From Cucumis sativus (Eukaryota; Streptophyta; Magnoliopsida; Cucurbitales; Cucurbitaceae): a DNA stretch of 64,000 nt. The translations under genes were made by a program, and so were the position numbers. Location: positions 22,348,307 to 22,412,306 of the forward strand of contig NC_026661.2 of assembly GCF_000004075.3 (NCBI RefSeq), written 5' to 3'. Positions within the stretch are counted from its first letter, which is position 1. Every line of letters starts with the position of its first letter. The notes under the pieces are model-generated. The model made no database searches. It was not told where the DNA came from and worked only from the letters and a program-made list of their open reading frames with translations. Of the stretch, positions 12,669-25,161 are shown one piece after another.

Positions 12669-13560
12669 ACACACGCACAACTTTATCACAATCTACAACC
12701 CTCCTGCAAAATACTAGTAACAGTAACGGCTATTCCACTAGCCGCAGCGATAAAGATGAAAAAGATAACGATATCCAGAACCGTAAAACACTTATCCTTG
12801 TAGAGTCAAAGTGAGACAAGCGCCAAACACAAGGATAAGTTAAGATATCGAGATCAGAGCTTCAAACCCAAGCTTGAGCTTCAGAAAATTAGAACGATCT
12901 GAATTCCCAGCGCACGGAAATAACTAAGAAAACCCTAAAGAGATGGGGGGAAACAAACTGATTCAAACCCAAATACTCCATTAGCTAAATATTCTTGAAC
13001 TCCCACCAAAGATTCAGTATGGTCATCGCTAAAAAAAAATCCACCAAAATCACTGAGAATCTACAAACCCCGAGATTAAGCACATAATAGTGAAAACGAT
13101 CTCTCATTTAGGCTTGGGAAATCGCCATGCATCGCCGATCCTCATGGTGCTGGTTGGGTAGAAGCACACAGAATCTCCAAAACATCTTGTGGGGATTCAG
13201 AAGGAAGCGAGTAAACTCAAAAGGAACGCCATAGGAGGCGTATTGATAAGAGAAAAAGGTAAAAGGTAAGCGGGCAGCTACAGGAACCGATTTGAGGTGT
13301 GAGTGGAGCCTGATTTCTACAGCATACGGTTCAGGTTGGTATGGTTTGATGAAAGAAGAGCAGAGGAAAGCATTGGAGACAATGAGAGAGAGTAATGTGA
13401 ATATATTTTGTTGGTTTTCATGCGGATTTTGTTTCACCACTGAGCTTCCATTGGTTCGTCACTTTCGGCTCTGCTCGAAAACGAGTTTAATCTTTCCCTC
13501 CACTGTGCAGGGGGAAATGGAGCATGTTTTTTATTATTATTATTTCTTTAATTTTAAATA
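12669..13560 (-). other. Probable 5' leader and promoter of the HD-ZIP III gene
   Basis: No protein gene is supported in this stretch. On the minus strand it holds T-rich and CT-rich sequence and possible leader splice sites (acceptor-like TTTTGCAG near 12705). HD-ZIP III genes usually have long, often intron-containing leaders. The transcription start cannot be fixed. Confidence 0.45.
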
Positions 13561-16500
13561 TTTGGATGACGTGTAATTACCAAAGTGCTCATCATTCCTT
13601 TTCTAAACAAACTCTTCCTTACCTTATTCGTTTTTTCCATTCAAATTCCCTGTATTACCCCTCTATCCCCGCTGTTTTCTTCACAAAATAACCCTCTTCA
13701 AAATACCTAACCTTCCCTTTCCTATCCTTATTCCCATTTCTAATCATATAATTATCAAATATCATTCTCCATACATACTTCTATTAAGTATATATATATA
13801 TATAAATCTACTTACATCGGTGATTTACTTTCTTTTTACTCTCAAATTAAATTATTTGGAGATATCAATAAATAATTTACACTTATATTGATCTACCATC
13901 CAATGGCAACTTTCAATATTCTTTCTCTTCCTACGCATTCAATTTTGAAAATGGTAAAATGCGAAAGTTTCCGTTATATACAAAATTGCAAATTCAATAA
14001 TTCGTTTGACGCGAACTTAAAAGTTAGAAAACTCGTTATAAATTTTTGGTTAGGAATGTTAGACTAACTTTAAGTGTGACTTTGACACTAAAATTGTAGT
14101 TTTTAGGGAAGAGAGCTTGTCTAGAACAAAGTAAACACAATACAATGGTGTGGTGTAGGTCACACACACTTGGATGCTTAATTGTTTTATCAAGTATAAA
14201 ATGTATAGACTAAGTCCTCCAACCTTGTTTACTTTAGATTATTATTCCAATTTGTAGTTTTCAAGTCTGTGTCTGTTTTGTTTATGAAGTTTAGGGTTTA
14301 GAGTATAAGTTTGATATAATTGACAATCTTAAATATATGAACATATGTAATACAAGGATGAATTTGAATTGGGGGCCACTGAGATGATTCGGCTAGTTTT
14401 ATTCGTTAACTATACACCTTTTCATAGTTAATAATGCGTTTGGAGGGTGTTTTGGTCCAATTAAAACAGAGAAAAAAAAGACGAAAGTGAGAGTGGCAAA
14501 AACGTAAATGAGTGGAAACATGAGGGGTAGTAAAATAATGGGAGGCGCGAAGGAAGGATGCTTGAAAAATACAAAAGGCGAAACGGGGGGGGGGGCTTGC
14601 GTGGGGGCTCAGAGGACACCATGATGAGGTCTCTTGCATGCGTCTCGGTTTTTAAATTATTTATTTATTATTATTTTATAATAAATTGGGATTTTCGTTT
14701 ATTTTTTTATATATTTTGGGATAATTTTAATAAAATTACATTGTATTTTATTTTTTAAAAAGTTTTTTGTAATTTTAATTTTAATTTTATAGAAGGTGAT
14801 GGTCGTGGTCATCATACTGCTGATGCCGTATCAACCATAACATAGCCCGCATACATGACATGACTTGACATGACATGCGACATAATAATGGTTGATGGGA
14901 AAAATACCATTTCTGTCCTTTGTCTTTTTTCTCCATTCCAGTTTTTTCTTTTTTCTTTTTTCCTTTCTTATTAATTTTAAATAGTAATGTTCGTATTATT
15001 TCAATCACTTTAAATATATTGGATATAACTGTTTAAATAACCTAAGTTAAAAACAGCCTAAATCATAGAAAACAACTTATAGTATTAATAATGAAATGAA
15101 AAAAAAAAGAAGAGTAAAATATTAAATCAATATATATGGTGCATAAGGGTAGAAAATCTCTACCTCCAGAAATTGAAATATCAACTGCACCACTTCATCT
15201 CTATCTCTCGTTCATGTCCACGGCAGTTCTCACGCCAACTCAGCTGGTATATGATTTCCACCGATCTCAATGGTTTCTATATACCCATCTCTACCACAAT
15301 TCTCATCGGTAAGAAAACAATCTTTGTTCATCATCTCTGATTCTCCACCGCTTTTTAACCAGATGATACCTCCATGAAACACATAACAAAAAATACATTG
15401 TTTGACAATTTAACAATTTCTATGGATGCTAGTTTAATCGGTACAACAAAAGTATTTCTTTAAGGAATTTAGACAAATTTGGAATTAACCTTACTCTCTA
15501 TTTCTAAGAGTTGGAGTCCACACTTGTAACTCATTTGGAAAATATCACGTGGTGGTATCATTTTTCGTGACGAAGAATGAAGAGACGTGGAGTTTGCAAT
15601 CACTTTCTCTCCTTTTCTCAATCTTCACCATGACCATGTTTAGGTCGTGTGATTGTTTTATCTTTATTAAAAATCTTATTTTGCTACTAAATTTGTCTAT
15701 ATAAAAACCAAAATTTGCACACTTTTGCAAAATTTTGATTCCATTTAGTTCTAGGTGTAAGAGCTTTAACAATGGTGCTCCACCATTGTCTCAGTTGCTC
15801 GACAGAGCCTTGGTTTAGAATTTGATTATAAGCAAATTGTTGAAAACTAGATAACTACAAGGGTGAAACATACTTTTGATTTATATGTATTTATGAATAA
15901 ATAAATCGTGAAAACCAACTTGCATGTCATGGTTATATACATAAAGTGTACGTTTTTACACACATAAGTTATTTGTGTGTTTTTCACTCTCTCTATTCCT
16001 TATTCCCACTTCAAGAAGGATCTTCACGGTTGAAGAAATAGTTTGTTGCGACCTATTCTACCAGGATATAGTAAAGTGGATATCGTGGAGAGATGAACCA
16101 ATTGAGAATTAAAGCAAGTGATTCCATTGTTTCCGCTCCTACTTGAATGGTTCCATACTTTAGTTCTTAATGAAGGAATAAATTAATTTTTTATTTTTAT
16201 GGAGGAAAATGTATATTCTTTTTGCAGGTTTTTTTTCAATCTTTCCAATTTCTGTGAATGAATTTTAGAAGGTTAAGATTTTACTTTTTTTTGTATGAAT
16301 ATATTTGCTTTCAAATTTCTTGAAACAAATGTAAACTGTAATCATTAGTTGCTTCCAAAGATTTACATACAACAATATTGAAATCGACAAAAATAAACTT
16401 AAAAAACATTGCATAGAAGAGAAGAGTAGGAGATAAAAATTAAATTAGGGTTCCAGATTTGAAAACAAAAATAATGGACTTGAATATAATAAAGAAAACA

Positions 16501-17940
16501 TTTTCTATTTTCTAAATGGTTAATTTTTCAAATGGAAAGGTAATTATGTGATTGAAAGTTAATGCCAGACTTGAGAGAAGATCATATACTTCCACTTGCA
16601 ACCATAATTTGGAAACTTCTTTCATTTGTATGCCTTTATGTTACATGTGTACATTCTTGACAATTACTTAATTTTTCAATATGAGAAAACACTCCTTTCT
16701 TTTTTACTTCTGCCTTTTTGTATGCCCATTGGTCCATTGTTATAAGTTGAAACTATCGATAAACCTTAAACTTATAATATTTTCAAACTTTAAATTTATA
16801 TCAAAATCAAAATTTAAAATTTAAAATAAATCATTTTCAAATGTAAGTAAGAAAAAAAAGGTTTTATAATTTCTAGCAACACTCGAAGAGTTTTATATGG
16901 CTTATGAAATATGAGTTTTTAGATTTTGTATACACATACATATTTATAAATAGACATAGATATTCGTTTAATTTACATTGTATAATTAAAATCGAAAATA
17001 TGGTTAAAAATCGATATAACAAAGAATGCAGTGGAGAGAGACTAAAAATAAATTCAAATCAATGAAAACAAATATGTTAGATTAGTTCAAATTAATTATA
17101 AATTAATAAAATAGTCAGGTATATTATCAAAACATGGTACAAATCTAAGACATTATCGAAAAGAAATCCTACGAAACAAACAATAATCAAAATATTCTCA
17201 CATATATACACGATATTCATATAAAACAATCATAAGGTAAAAAATCTATAATTACGAGCATATATAAGTAGAGGGATCTAAAATTGTAGTCATCTGGATT
17301 TTCACAAAACAAAAGCGGATTAAATTGTAAACGTTCATACATAGTTAGTTACTTTTGATTATTGGACTTCTTACATGGAGATCAGATGAGGGGAGGAACA
17401 TAGAGAAAAGATGGTGGTGCAATAATTGAAGGTGTCCGATCAGGGTGAGTTTTTTGACGGCTCATATTTAATGAGGTCCAAAAGAACATACGAGTAATGG
17501 GCGATGGGGATGGGGATGGACATGGACATGGATGCCAATACAACCACGTGGGTCCAGCCAGGGTGTGGTAGTGGACACTGAACACCCAAGGCATGACCTG
17601 ACAGGATATCGCTGGGCTCCACTTTTTACCCCATATTACTTCAACATATGTGTTCTTATGGGACCTTTTTCATTTCCCTAGCCCCATCAATCTCCTTGGT
17701 GCTGCCCTCGACCCTGTAACCAATTGTATATCAAAGAATTACATTCATAGTTACACATTTCTTAAAGATATTTGCAAACCAATTACATTCATTCACTGTA
17801 GACTTCTTTACTATTTTGTATTTTCAATATTATATGAAAAAGCCTTATGGAAAGTAACAAGTATCATCGACTAATTACGTCGATCTGTTTAACTACTTCA
17901 AATAGAGAGCAGACCGCTGAATGGAGGATATTCATGTAAT
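13561..17940. other. Intergenic AT-rich DNA
   Basis: I see no gene in these 4.4 kb. Small features are a TA run near 13793, an 11-G homopolymer at about 14584-14594, a short TGACA-type repeat at about 14857-14880 and a GGGGAT/GGACAT hexamer repeat at about 17503-17534. The short frames are low-complexity or shadows. The stretch separates the divergent HD-ZIP III and SEC13 genes. Confidence 0.5.
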
Positions 17941-17984
17941 AGCCCAAATACATGGGGCAAGCCCAATATGGTCCTCTAGTATTT

Positions 17985-17992
17985 AGGCCCAG
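17985..17992 (+). promoter_or_regulatory. GGCCCA element upstream of SEC13
   Basis: TAGGCCCA lies about 100 bases before the probable leader intron, and two GCCCAA copies lie just upstream (about 17941-17970). TGGGCC/GGCCCA (site II, TCP-binding) elements are common in promoters of housekeeping plant genes, which suits SEC13. The functional claim is inference. Confidence 0.4.
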
Positions 17993-18092
17993 TTATATAG
18001 CTCCTTGGTACATCAATTCTGCGCTCTTCGTGTTCCTCTCCTCGTTAGTTGTTCTCCCTCAAATTGAATGCTGCATCTTCTCCGCATCCGAG

Positions 18093-18410
18093 GTTTGCCT
18101 TTTCTCTTCTACTCACTTCGGAGCTCTTAATTCTTTTTCTTCTAGGGTTGGTTTGGTTCTTTCTTAATGTGTTGTTAATTTCTTACAATTTCATCCACTT
18201 GATCCATCTATTTCGAATCATGTCACTTTGAAACTCAGGATTATAGATCTATAAATGTTGTGACACATGATTGCCATTACCAATTGACTTATTAAGTGGG
18301 TTGTTCACATCATTTACGACGTTTGATTATAAATTTTCTCATGCTTTCAATTGTTGTTATTATTTACTTTTTTTTTTTCTTAATTCGTGTCTCCCTTTGC
18401 AATCTGATAG
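18093..18410 (+). other. Probable 5' UTR intron of SEC13
   Basis: A donor (CCGAG then GTTTGC) and an acceptor (CTGATAG) with a long T-rich tract at about 18368-18381 bracket a T-rich stretch upstream of the intronless coding region. A leader intron is common in plant genes with uninterrupted coding sequence. The position is inferred. Confidence 0.45.
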
Positions 18411-18527
18411 ATTGAAGTGTAATACGAATTCTATCTGCTCCCCGGGGGTAGTTAGAGAAAGGTTCGACATTCAAATTGATCCCGGTGTTCGCATAGCTGA
18501 AGAATAAGCCATATCGGTATTAGAGAA

Positions 18528-19433
18528 ATGCCTGCTCTGAAGATAGATAGTGGTCACCAGGACACCGTCCATGATGTTTCGATGGATTATTATGGGAAGC
18601 GTCTTGCAACAGTTTCATCTGATCAGACCATTAAGATAATTGGAGTCAGTAACTCGGCTTCTCAGCATCTAGCCACGCTTACTGGTCACCAAGGGCCAGT
18701 TTGGCAGGCTGCTTGGGCGCACCCAAAATTTGGGTCGTTGCTGGCTTCGTGTTCTTATGATGGACGTGTGATTATATGGAAGGAGGGCAATCAGAACGAG
18801 TGGACTCAAGCCCATGTTTTCGACGATCATAAATCCTCCGTTAACTCTATCGCTTGGGCTCCTCATGAATTGGGTCTGTGTTTGGCATGTGGTTCCTCTG
18901 ATGGGAATATTTCAGTATTCACTGCAAGGCAGGATGGTGGTTGGGATACATCAAGGATTGACCAAGCTCACCCTCTTGGTGTTACATCGGTCTCATGGGC
19001 TCCTTCATCTGCGCCGGGTGCTCTTGTTGGTTCTGGCTTGGTTGATCCTGTTCTAAAGCTTTGCTCTGGTGGTTGTGATAATACTGTGAAGGTCTGGAAA
19101 CCGTATAATGGAATTTGGAAGATGGACTGTTTCCCTGCACTTCAGATGCATACTGATTGGGTTAGGGATGTTGCATGGGCGCCGAACCTCGGGCTACCAA
19201 AATCTACTATTGCAAGTGCTTCTCAGGATGGAAAAGTTATCATATGGACTGTAGCCAGGGAAGGGGATCAATGGGAAGGAAAGATATTGAGTGATTTCAA
19301 AACTGCGGTCTGGAGGGTCTCATGGTCTTTGACTGGAAACATCTTGGCTGTGGCGGATGGGAACAACAGTGTGACTTTGTGGAAAGAATCTGTTGATGGG
19401 GACTGGCAACAGGTGACAACGGTAGAGCCATAG
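18528..19433 (+). CDS. SEC13: SEC13 WD40-repeat protein (COPII coat / nuclear pore)
   Basis: An uninterrupted 301-aa frame matches plant SEC13 along its whole length. SEC13 is a WD40 beta-propeller that pairs with SEC31 in the outer COPII coat at ER exit sites and with the Nup107-160 (Y) complex at nuclear pores. About six WD repeats are visible: GHQDTVHDVSMDYYGKRLAT, LTGHQGPVWQAAWAHP, DHKSSVNSIAWAP, AHPLGVTSVSWAP, HTDWVRDVAWAP and DFKTAVWRVSWS. Each is followed by a hallmark such as DGRVIIW, NTVKVW or DGKVIIW. The protein ends QQVTTVEP, the usual plant SEC13 C-terminus. ATG 18528 is chosen because MPALKIDSGHQDTVHDV aligns with plant SEC13 starts. SEC13A and SEC13B cannot be told apart here. 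Confidence 0.95.
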   Translation: MPALKIDSGHQDTVHDVSMDYYGKRLATVSSDQTIKIIGVSNSASQHLATLTGHQGPVWQAAWAHPKFGSLLASCSYDGRVIIWKEGNQNEWTQAHVFDDHKSSVNSIAWAPHELGLCLACGSSDGNISVFTARQDGGWDTSRIDQAHPLGVTSVSWAPSSAPGALVGSGLVDPVLKLCSGGCDNTVKVWKPYNGIWKMDCFPALQMHTDWVRDVAWAPNLGLPKSTIASASQDGKVIIWTVAREGDQWEGKILSDFKTAVWRVSWSLTGNILAVADGNNSVTLWKESVDGDWQQVTTVEP

Positions 19434-21682
19434 ATCCAGTTTTTAAATTTTTGCAGTGCATCTGGTTTTAGACCTTACGATCTGCTTGCTACATGAGAAA
19501 TATTTTGTTTCTTTCAGAATATATATATAATTGATTTGTTCTCAACCATCGATCCACTTTGATCATTCTTTTAGCTCTGGCATTTACTTCGCTTGAAAGG
19601 AACACTGGTAAGTACTAAGTAGTCCCTCTCTCTCTTTTGCCCTCACGATCAGTTGGCTTTGATGTGGTAGGGAGGTTCAGTAGACGATAATTCGACCCAC
19701 CACTCTTGGTTGGCCAAAAATTGGAGGAAATGAGTTCAAGCTAGGAATTAGGATAGTCATCTAGTTGGGAATTATATAATTTATGGATTTATTTTAACAA
19801 TAAAATACAATTGGGTTGTTTTGTGAGAATAGTGAAGACTTGAGAGTGCAAAACCAACTAGCTCTATGATGGTGGTTTGTGGATCACTAGTTTAATGCCT
19901 TTTTTTCTAATAACTATTTAGTTTTTAGAAATTAGTCTTCTAGACACTATAACCCACCTATGATTTTCTTTGAGGCGAGACATTAGGTTAGAATTTATGG
20001 TTGCGGGTAGTTGCTTATCCGATTATGACTTTTTTCACTCCTTCAAAGACCCAACATGCATTGTAGCTAATTACTTAAGCTGGCAGAAGGTTAGTGGGAA
20101 CCTTGTTTCTGGCGACACGAAAAGTTAATAAAGACTCTAAAAGGAACTTCTTTTTTCTTCTCCATTCAACCATGCAATACTTTCTTTACTGCATATTGCA
20201 TATCCAACTTTTTGGACACAGCTCTATTCAACTTGAGCCATCAGGTCAGTAGCAGGCTTTGAAACGGTGCATTGCATGTTTGAGTAATCTTCTTCTTAAA
20301 CTTATATTCATATCGTACCTAGGAGAATAGTAGTTTGATGAAAAATGTAATCTGTTGCATGCATGGAGTAAAATAACTTTGTAATGTTCGACATTTTTAT
20401 TAGACTGGGTTTATATGCAAAACTTCACCAATGATATGTTATGGACATGGTACGACCTTACATGAACAAGATTTGTTCTATTGATTGTACATATGTGTCT
20501 GTGAATTTTAAGGAGACAAGATATTCTACTCGCTTGATAGGTCAAATTGTTGATAGACATGTGTTACTTATTTGACAACGCTCGAGACATCAAATTATAA
20601 ATAATATTTTTGTAAACTTTTTTTGGTATTCTTGCTGTATATAAAATAATGTTCAAGCTTAAGATAATTATTACAGTCCTACTTGGTATTCATTTCAATT
20701 TTTAACCATCTTTTTTTGTTATCTAGCTTGATTTAAAAAGTAAGTCAAATTCATCTTTCTTTTTTTGTTATCTAGCTTCTACGAATGATTTAAAGTAAGT
20801 CAATTTTGTTAAGAATTCAAATGGAAGATTCAAATCATTATTAATATATAGAAAATATAAAAAAAAAACTAACAGCTTACTAAACTAGGATTTTGTTATT
20901 TGTTTTAATATTTTAAAAATCAATGCTTTTGAACACTAGTTTGCTACACGAGTTTGTTGATTAGTTATATACATTTGACAATTTAAAATCTTAGTTCGAT
21001 AGGTAAAATGTGTTATTATTTTCTTTTTTTTTGAAACGGACTCAATTAAATAGATGAGAACTAGTAAACAATCGAGAAGATACGTTTACTTTTTTAAGAA
21101 CGAAAAAACTAAATAATCAATTCGGTTCAACCTTCCTTTTATTTACCAAATGAAGTTTTTGAGTTGATTGATGTACATTGAGAAAATGTTGATGTTAATA
21201 TCACATATCGTGTTGAAGTAGTAAACATATCACATATCATGTTGAAGTAATGCCACCATACACACGAAGGTAGGAACATAAGTATTCAATATATTCATCA
21301 AGGCGAATCTACCTCTAAAAAGAGAGGAAACAATTGACTCCATCGATGTATTAATGACCTAGTAAAAGGTAAAAGCACGGGATTGCTCAATGCTCATTTA
21401 AGTGTTAATTTTCTACATTCATTTGATTTGTTTATAAAATAGGGAGTGGTAGATATAAAACTTTGGTCTAGCTTCAAATTGGCCAAACCTTCAGCGAGAA
21501 AAAAAAAAGCACATATTTTATTACCACGATTGATTCATGTGTAAAAAAATGGATTTGAAAGAGTAAGTTGACATGAATAAAGAAGGAAAGACTAAATAGA
21601 GAATCTAGGCGATGATGAAGAGTGGTGAAGGTGTGAAGAAGCAGCAAGAGGAAGGATCCCAAGAAACAAGGTCCGTGCAATG

Positions 21683-21901
21683 CACGTGAGTGAGTGCACG
21701 TGCGAGGGTGTGACTGTTTGGACACGTTAAGGGAAAGCACGTGCGAGGAAAGATGAAGGAAACGACGGTCTTTCCAGGCAACAGATTCGAGCCACGTGGA
21801 AATTGACCAGCCATTAGGGACCAATGGGCTGGCTTTTACAAACCAAAAACCTTAAGAACCCTCTCACATGCTCCCTGACACAACCCCACCTTTGTCACGT
21901 G
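21683..21901. promoter_or_regulatory. Cluster of five G-boxes (CACGTG)
   Basis: CACGTG occurs at 21683-21688, 21697-21702, 21738-21743, 21793-21798 and 21896-21901. Five palindromic G-boxes in 219 bases is far above chance for AT-rich DNA. G-boxes bind bZIP and bHLH factors (ABF/ABI5, PIF, MYC2). The nearest plus-strand gene is GATA, about 1.9 kb away, so the target is uncertain. Confidence 0.5.
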
Positions 21902-22891
21902 CTCCATCGACCCCACCATTCCTTTTAAATTAATTCCAAAGATAAATAAATAAATAAAGCTTACGCAGAAAACAAAAAAAGAGAAGCAATATATTCAAGT
22001 ATCTTTACCTTCTTTTATTATTCTTTTATAAATAGTTTTAGTCCTTCCCCTTTCACTCAAGCAACAATTTTACTTCTTACACTTTATTACCCTTTTTTAT
22101 AATTTAGTTCATTCATGATTCATCTATTAAGAGCTAATTAGCATATGTATGATATAAATAACAATATTTAGCTTTATTATTGGTTCCATCAGTCTTTCTT
22201 ATTAAACTAGTGAAAATTAACTTCTTACTTAGTAGTAAATGTGCATCTCACTGAAACTAGGTAGATACATTTAAAATAGACAAAAGTATTTTTCAACTTT
22301 ATTTTTTAACAGTGTAATGATTAAATCAAACGATTTAATACATATTTTAACCAATCTGAAATACTAACTAAAGAACCTTATCCAGTTTCGGGATCAGTGT
22401 CCATGTCCTCAATTTACTCCACAGTATTTTTACAACCATTAATGGCATCTTTTGTTTTCCTCAAAATATATCTATATACAAACATTACACAAAGTCACAA
22501 AACCCACTCGTATAATTGATAATAATAATAAGTAAGGTCGAATATTTAGAATTATTAGGATATTATAATATATCTTATTTATCTCTATAGTATTGTATTG
22601 TTGAGAAATAGTAACATTTGCTCGTTGAATTCTCAAAAATATAACTTCTAATTTCCTGATTTTCGAGAATATGCGCGCACGCTTGATGATTCAATTTTTA
22701 AATTAGACATTTTCAATCTTAAAACTTATAAGCTGAGTTTTGAAGGACTAAACACACGGATATTTTGAAAATTGGAAAACCAAAAAAGTAGATATGAAGT
22801 AAGTGGACATATTCTAAGATGAAGTTTTACGTTTATTCAATATATTAGAACACAGAGAAGAGAAATTAGAATTGAATTTTGGGGTGAGAAA

Positions 22892-22893
<2 letters not shown>

Positions 22894-22922
<29 letters not shown>
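22894..22922. repeat. (GA)n microsatellite
   Basis: An uninterrupted AG/GA dinucleotide run of about 14 units, upstream of the GATA gene. GA repeats near plant promoters can bind BBR/BPC proteins; no more can be said. Confidence 0.8.
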
Positions 22923-23750
22923 CGTTTCCATGTTGATGAAGTCGAGCTGTAAGCGTCGTGCTTTAACGTGGGAAGAAGAATATAATAAAGGGTTATGAAA
23001 GAAAATAATAATAATTATATTAAAAACAAAATTTAAGTTTATATTTTTTTTAAAAATGAAAAAAGCACACGTCCCAATGGGGAAAAATATTATTAGCTAA
23101 GGCAGAAGAATCCGGGTGTAATTTTGGACATTATTGGAGGAATCACAGCGACAAAACCTGGAAGATGGATTATTTAGGTGTGAAATTTTGATCACAATAA
23201 GTAGAAGATTAATGTCTGTAATTAATTAATGGAGATTTGTTTTGACAAAATTACTGTATTGTAAATGTATGTGGAAGCCATTGAGGAGGAGAAAGCTGGT
23301 GGTAAAGAGGCTAAATTAGAAGTAAAAGGAAGGGTGTTTTGGGCAGAGTGAAAAAATAGAATGGTATGTTTGGGAAGGGAAAAAAAAGAAGGAGAGTTTA
23401 ATTGGAAACAACTTTACAGAACTTGCAAGTCACTTCCTCATTATTATATTCATCTCCCTCTGCATGCAGCGAGATGCTCATTCCTTTTTTTTTTTTTCTA
23501 AGAAAAATAAAGGCTGTATTCCATTTCTGCCCTTGGATTTGGTCCTCAAAATCCCCCTCTTCTCCATCTTCCCCATTCTCCATCGAACACATTTTCTTTT
23601 CTTCCATCTCTCTCTCTCTCTCTCTTTTTTTTTCACTGATTCTTCTGCCACTTTACTTGCTTCTCTTTTTCTCTCGAACAACGAGATTTTTGTTTTGAGT
23701 TTGTGTGTGTGTGTGTGTTTGAGAGAGAGAGTTTGGGTTTTGGTGTGGTT

Positions 23751-24901
23751 ATGGAGGTGAACAAATTTCTGATCGGTGGATATTTCGATGGTGGAGTGGG
23801 AGAGTTTTCGCCGGAGATGACGAAGGCTGCGGATCATTTCACCATTGATGACCTACTTGACTTTTCTAATGAAGATACGATTATGACAGACGGTCTCTTC
23901 GATAATATGGCGGGAAGTTCGACGGATTCCTCAACCATTACTGCAGTTGATAGCTGTAATTCATCTGTCTCTGGTGGTGATCATCATCATTTCCATGGAA
24001 ATATCGGCTCTCGGAGTTTCGACGAGTCACAATTCTCCGGAGACCTTTGCGTTCCGGTAATGTTTCACATTTGAATTTCTACTGCTATTCAGAACTTCAA
24101 TTCAGTTGATTGATCACTGAAATTTGGAATTCGTTGCGAGAATTAAAACAATTTGAAGACAGATTAGTTCGATTCTGATTCAATTTCTGGATTCTATGTT
24201 TACAGTGCGATGATTTAGCGGAACTCGAATGGCTCTCGAACTTCGTTGAAGATTCATTCTCCACGGAAGGGAAAGATCTTCAAGTGCTTAATTACCTCTC
24301 TAATAGTCATTCAACTTCCAAACCTCAAACTCCAGAAACTTCATCTTCCTCGGCATTACCGGCTTCCTTATCAATTCCCTCCAATTCCTCGAATAATTCG
24401 CCGCGTTTCCCAGCCGAAACGCCGCTCCCTTGCAAGGCTCGAAGCAAGCGATCGCGAACCGCTCCTTGTGACTGGACCACACGCCTCCTCCATCTCCTCT
24501 CTCCAGCCGATCCTAAACCGCCGAAATCATCTTCGTCGAAGAAGAAAGATGCTTCTAACGGAGATTCCTCCGGCCGGAAATGCCTGCATTGTCAGGCGGA
24601 GAAGACTCCTCAATGGCGGACTGGACCCATGGGCCCTAAAACACTGTGCAACGCTTGTGGCGTCCGGTACAAGTCCGGACGGTTAGTCCCGGAGTATCGA
24701 CCGGCAGCGAGTCCGACGTTCATATCGGCTAAACACTCGAATTCTCACCGGAAAGTTCTGGAGCTGAGAAGGCAGAAGGAGCTTCATATTGCGCAACAGC
24801 AACAGTTCGTAAATCAGGGTGCAATTTTCGGAGTAACGAACGGTTGTGATGAGTACCTGATTTCTCATCACATGGGCCCCAGTGTTAGGCACATGATCTA
24901 G
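23751..24901 (+). CDS. GATA-type zinc finger transcription factor, subfamily I
   Basis: Two exons (23751-24056 and 24206-24901; GT-AG intron 24057-24205, phase 0) encode 333 aa. The start is ATG 23751; the same frame runs open upstream but has no earlier ATG. The N-terminus carries the subfamily I acidic motif [13 protein letters not shown] (about residues 32-44). Exon 2 opens with [19 protein letters not shown], another conserved block. A basic segment (KARSKRSR) precedes the single C-terminal GATA finger at about residues 230-256: [12 protein letters not shown], then [13 protein letters not shown], spacing C-X2-C-X18-C-X2-C. The usual [13 protein letters not shown] and [16 protein letters not shown] blocks follow. 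These nuclear proteins bind WGATAR sites and act in light, growth and cell-wall programmes. It resembles GATA5/9/12 types, but I cannot name the orthologue. The leader is CT- and GT-rich. Confidence 0.93.
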
Positions 24902-24950
24902 TTAAGGCTAGTGTAGCAATCTTACCGTGGACTTCATAATTTCGCAATCA

Positions 24951-24989
24951 CACCTTCTTCTTCTTCTTCTTCTTCTTCTTCTTCTTCTT
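24951..24989 (+). repeat. (TTC)n microsatellite in the GATA 3' UTR
   Basis: About 12 uninterrupted TTC units start roughly 50 bases after the GATA stop codon, so they are probably transcribed. Confidence 0.85.
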
Positions 24990-25126
24990 TTCCTTTCCTT
25001 CCACAGTCCATTTTGGTCGTATCATATAAACAAAAACAGAGGAGCTCCCAATTTTTATTTATATCACAATTTTTAATTTTCAGCGTCAAATTGTAGAATT
25101 TAAACAGAAATATATAATCAATGAAA

Positions 25127-25161
25127 TAAATAAATAAATAATAATAATAATAATAATAATA
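25127..25161 (+). repeat. (AATA)/(AAT)n microsatellite
   Basis: A short AAATA run passes into about nine ATA/AAT units. It is a simple sequence repeat with no other visible role. Confidence 0.8.

Larger units (their letters stand above)
19434..23740. other. Intergenic region between SEC13 and the GATA gene
   Basis: No coding gene is supported. The first few hundred bases are the SEC13 3' UTR and flank. A cluster of five CACGTG motifs lies at 21683-21901, and a GA microsatellite at about 22894-22922. The last few hundred bases are CT-rich and are probably the promoter and leader of the GATA gene. Confidence 0.5.

Noticed and set aside
17382-17622. Minus-strand frames rich in Pro/Ser/Cys
   Set aside because: Produced by a hexamer repeat; no family match.
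21474-21824. 116-codon minus-strand frame over the G-box cluster
   Set aside because: Biased composition and no recognised domain; the G-boxes explain the GC patch better.
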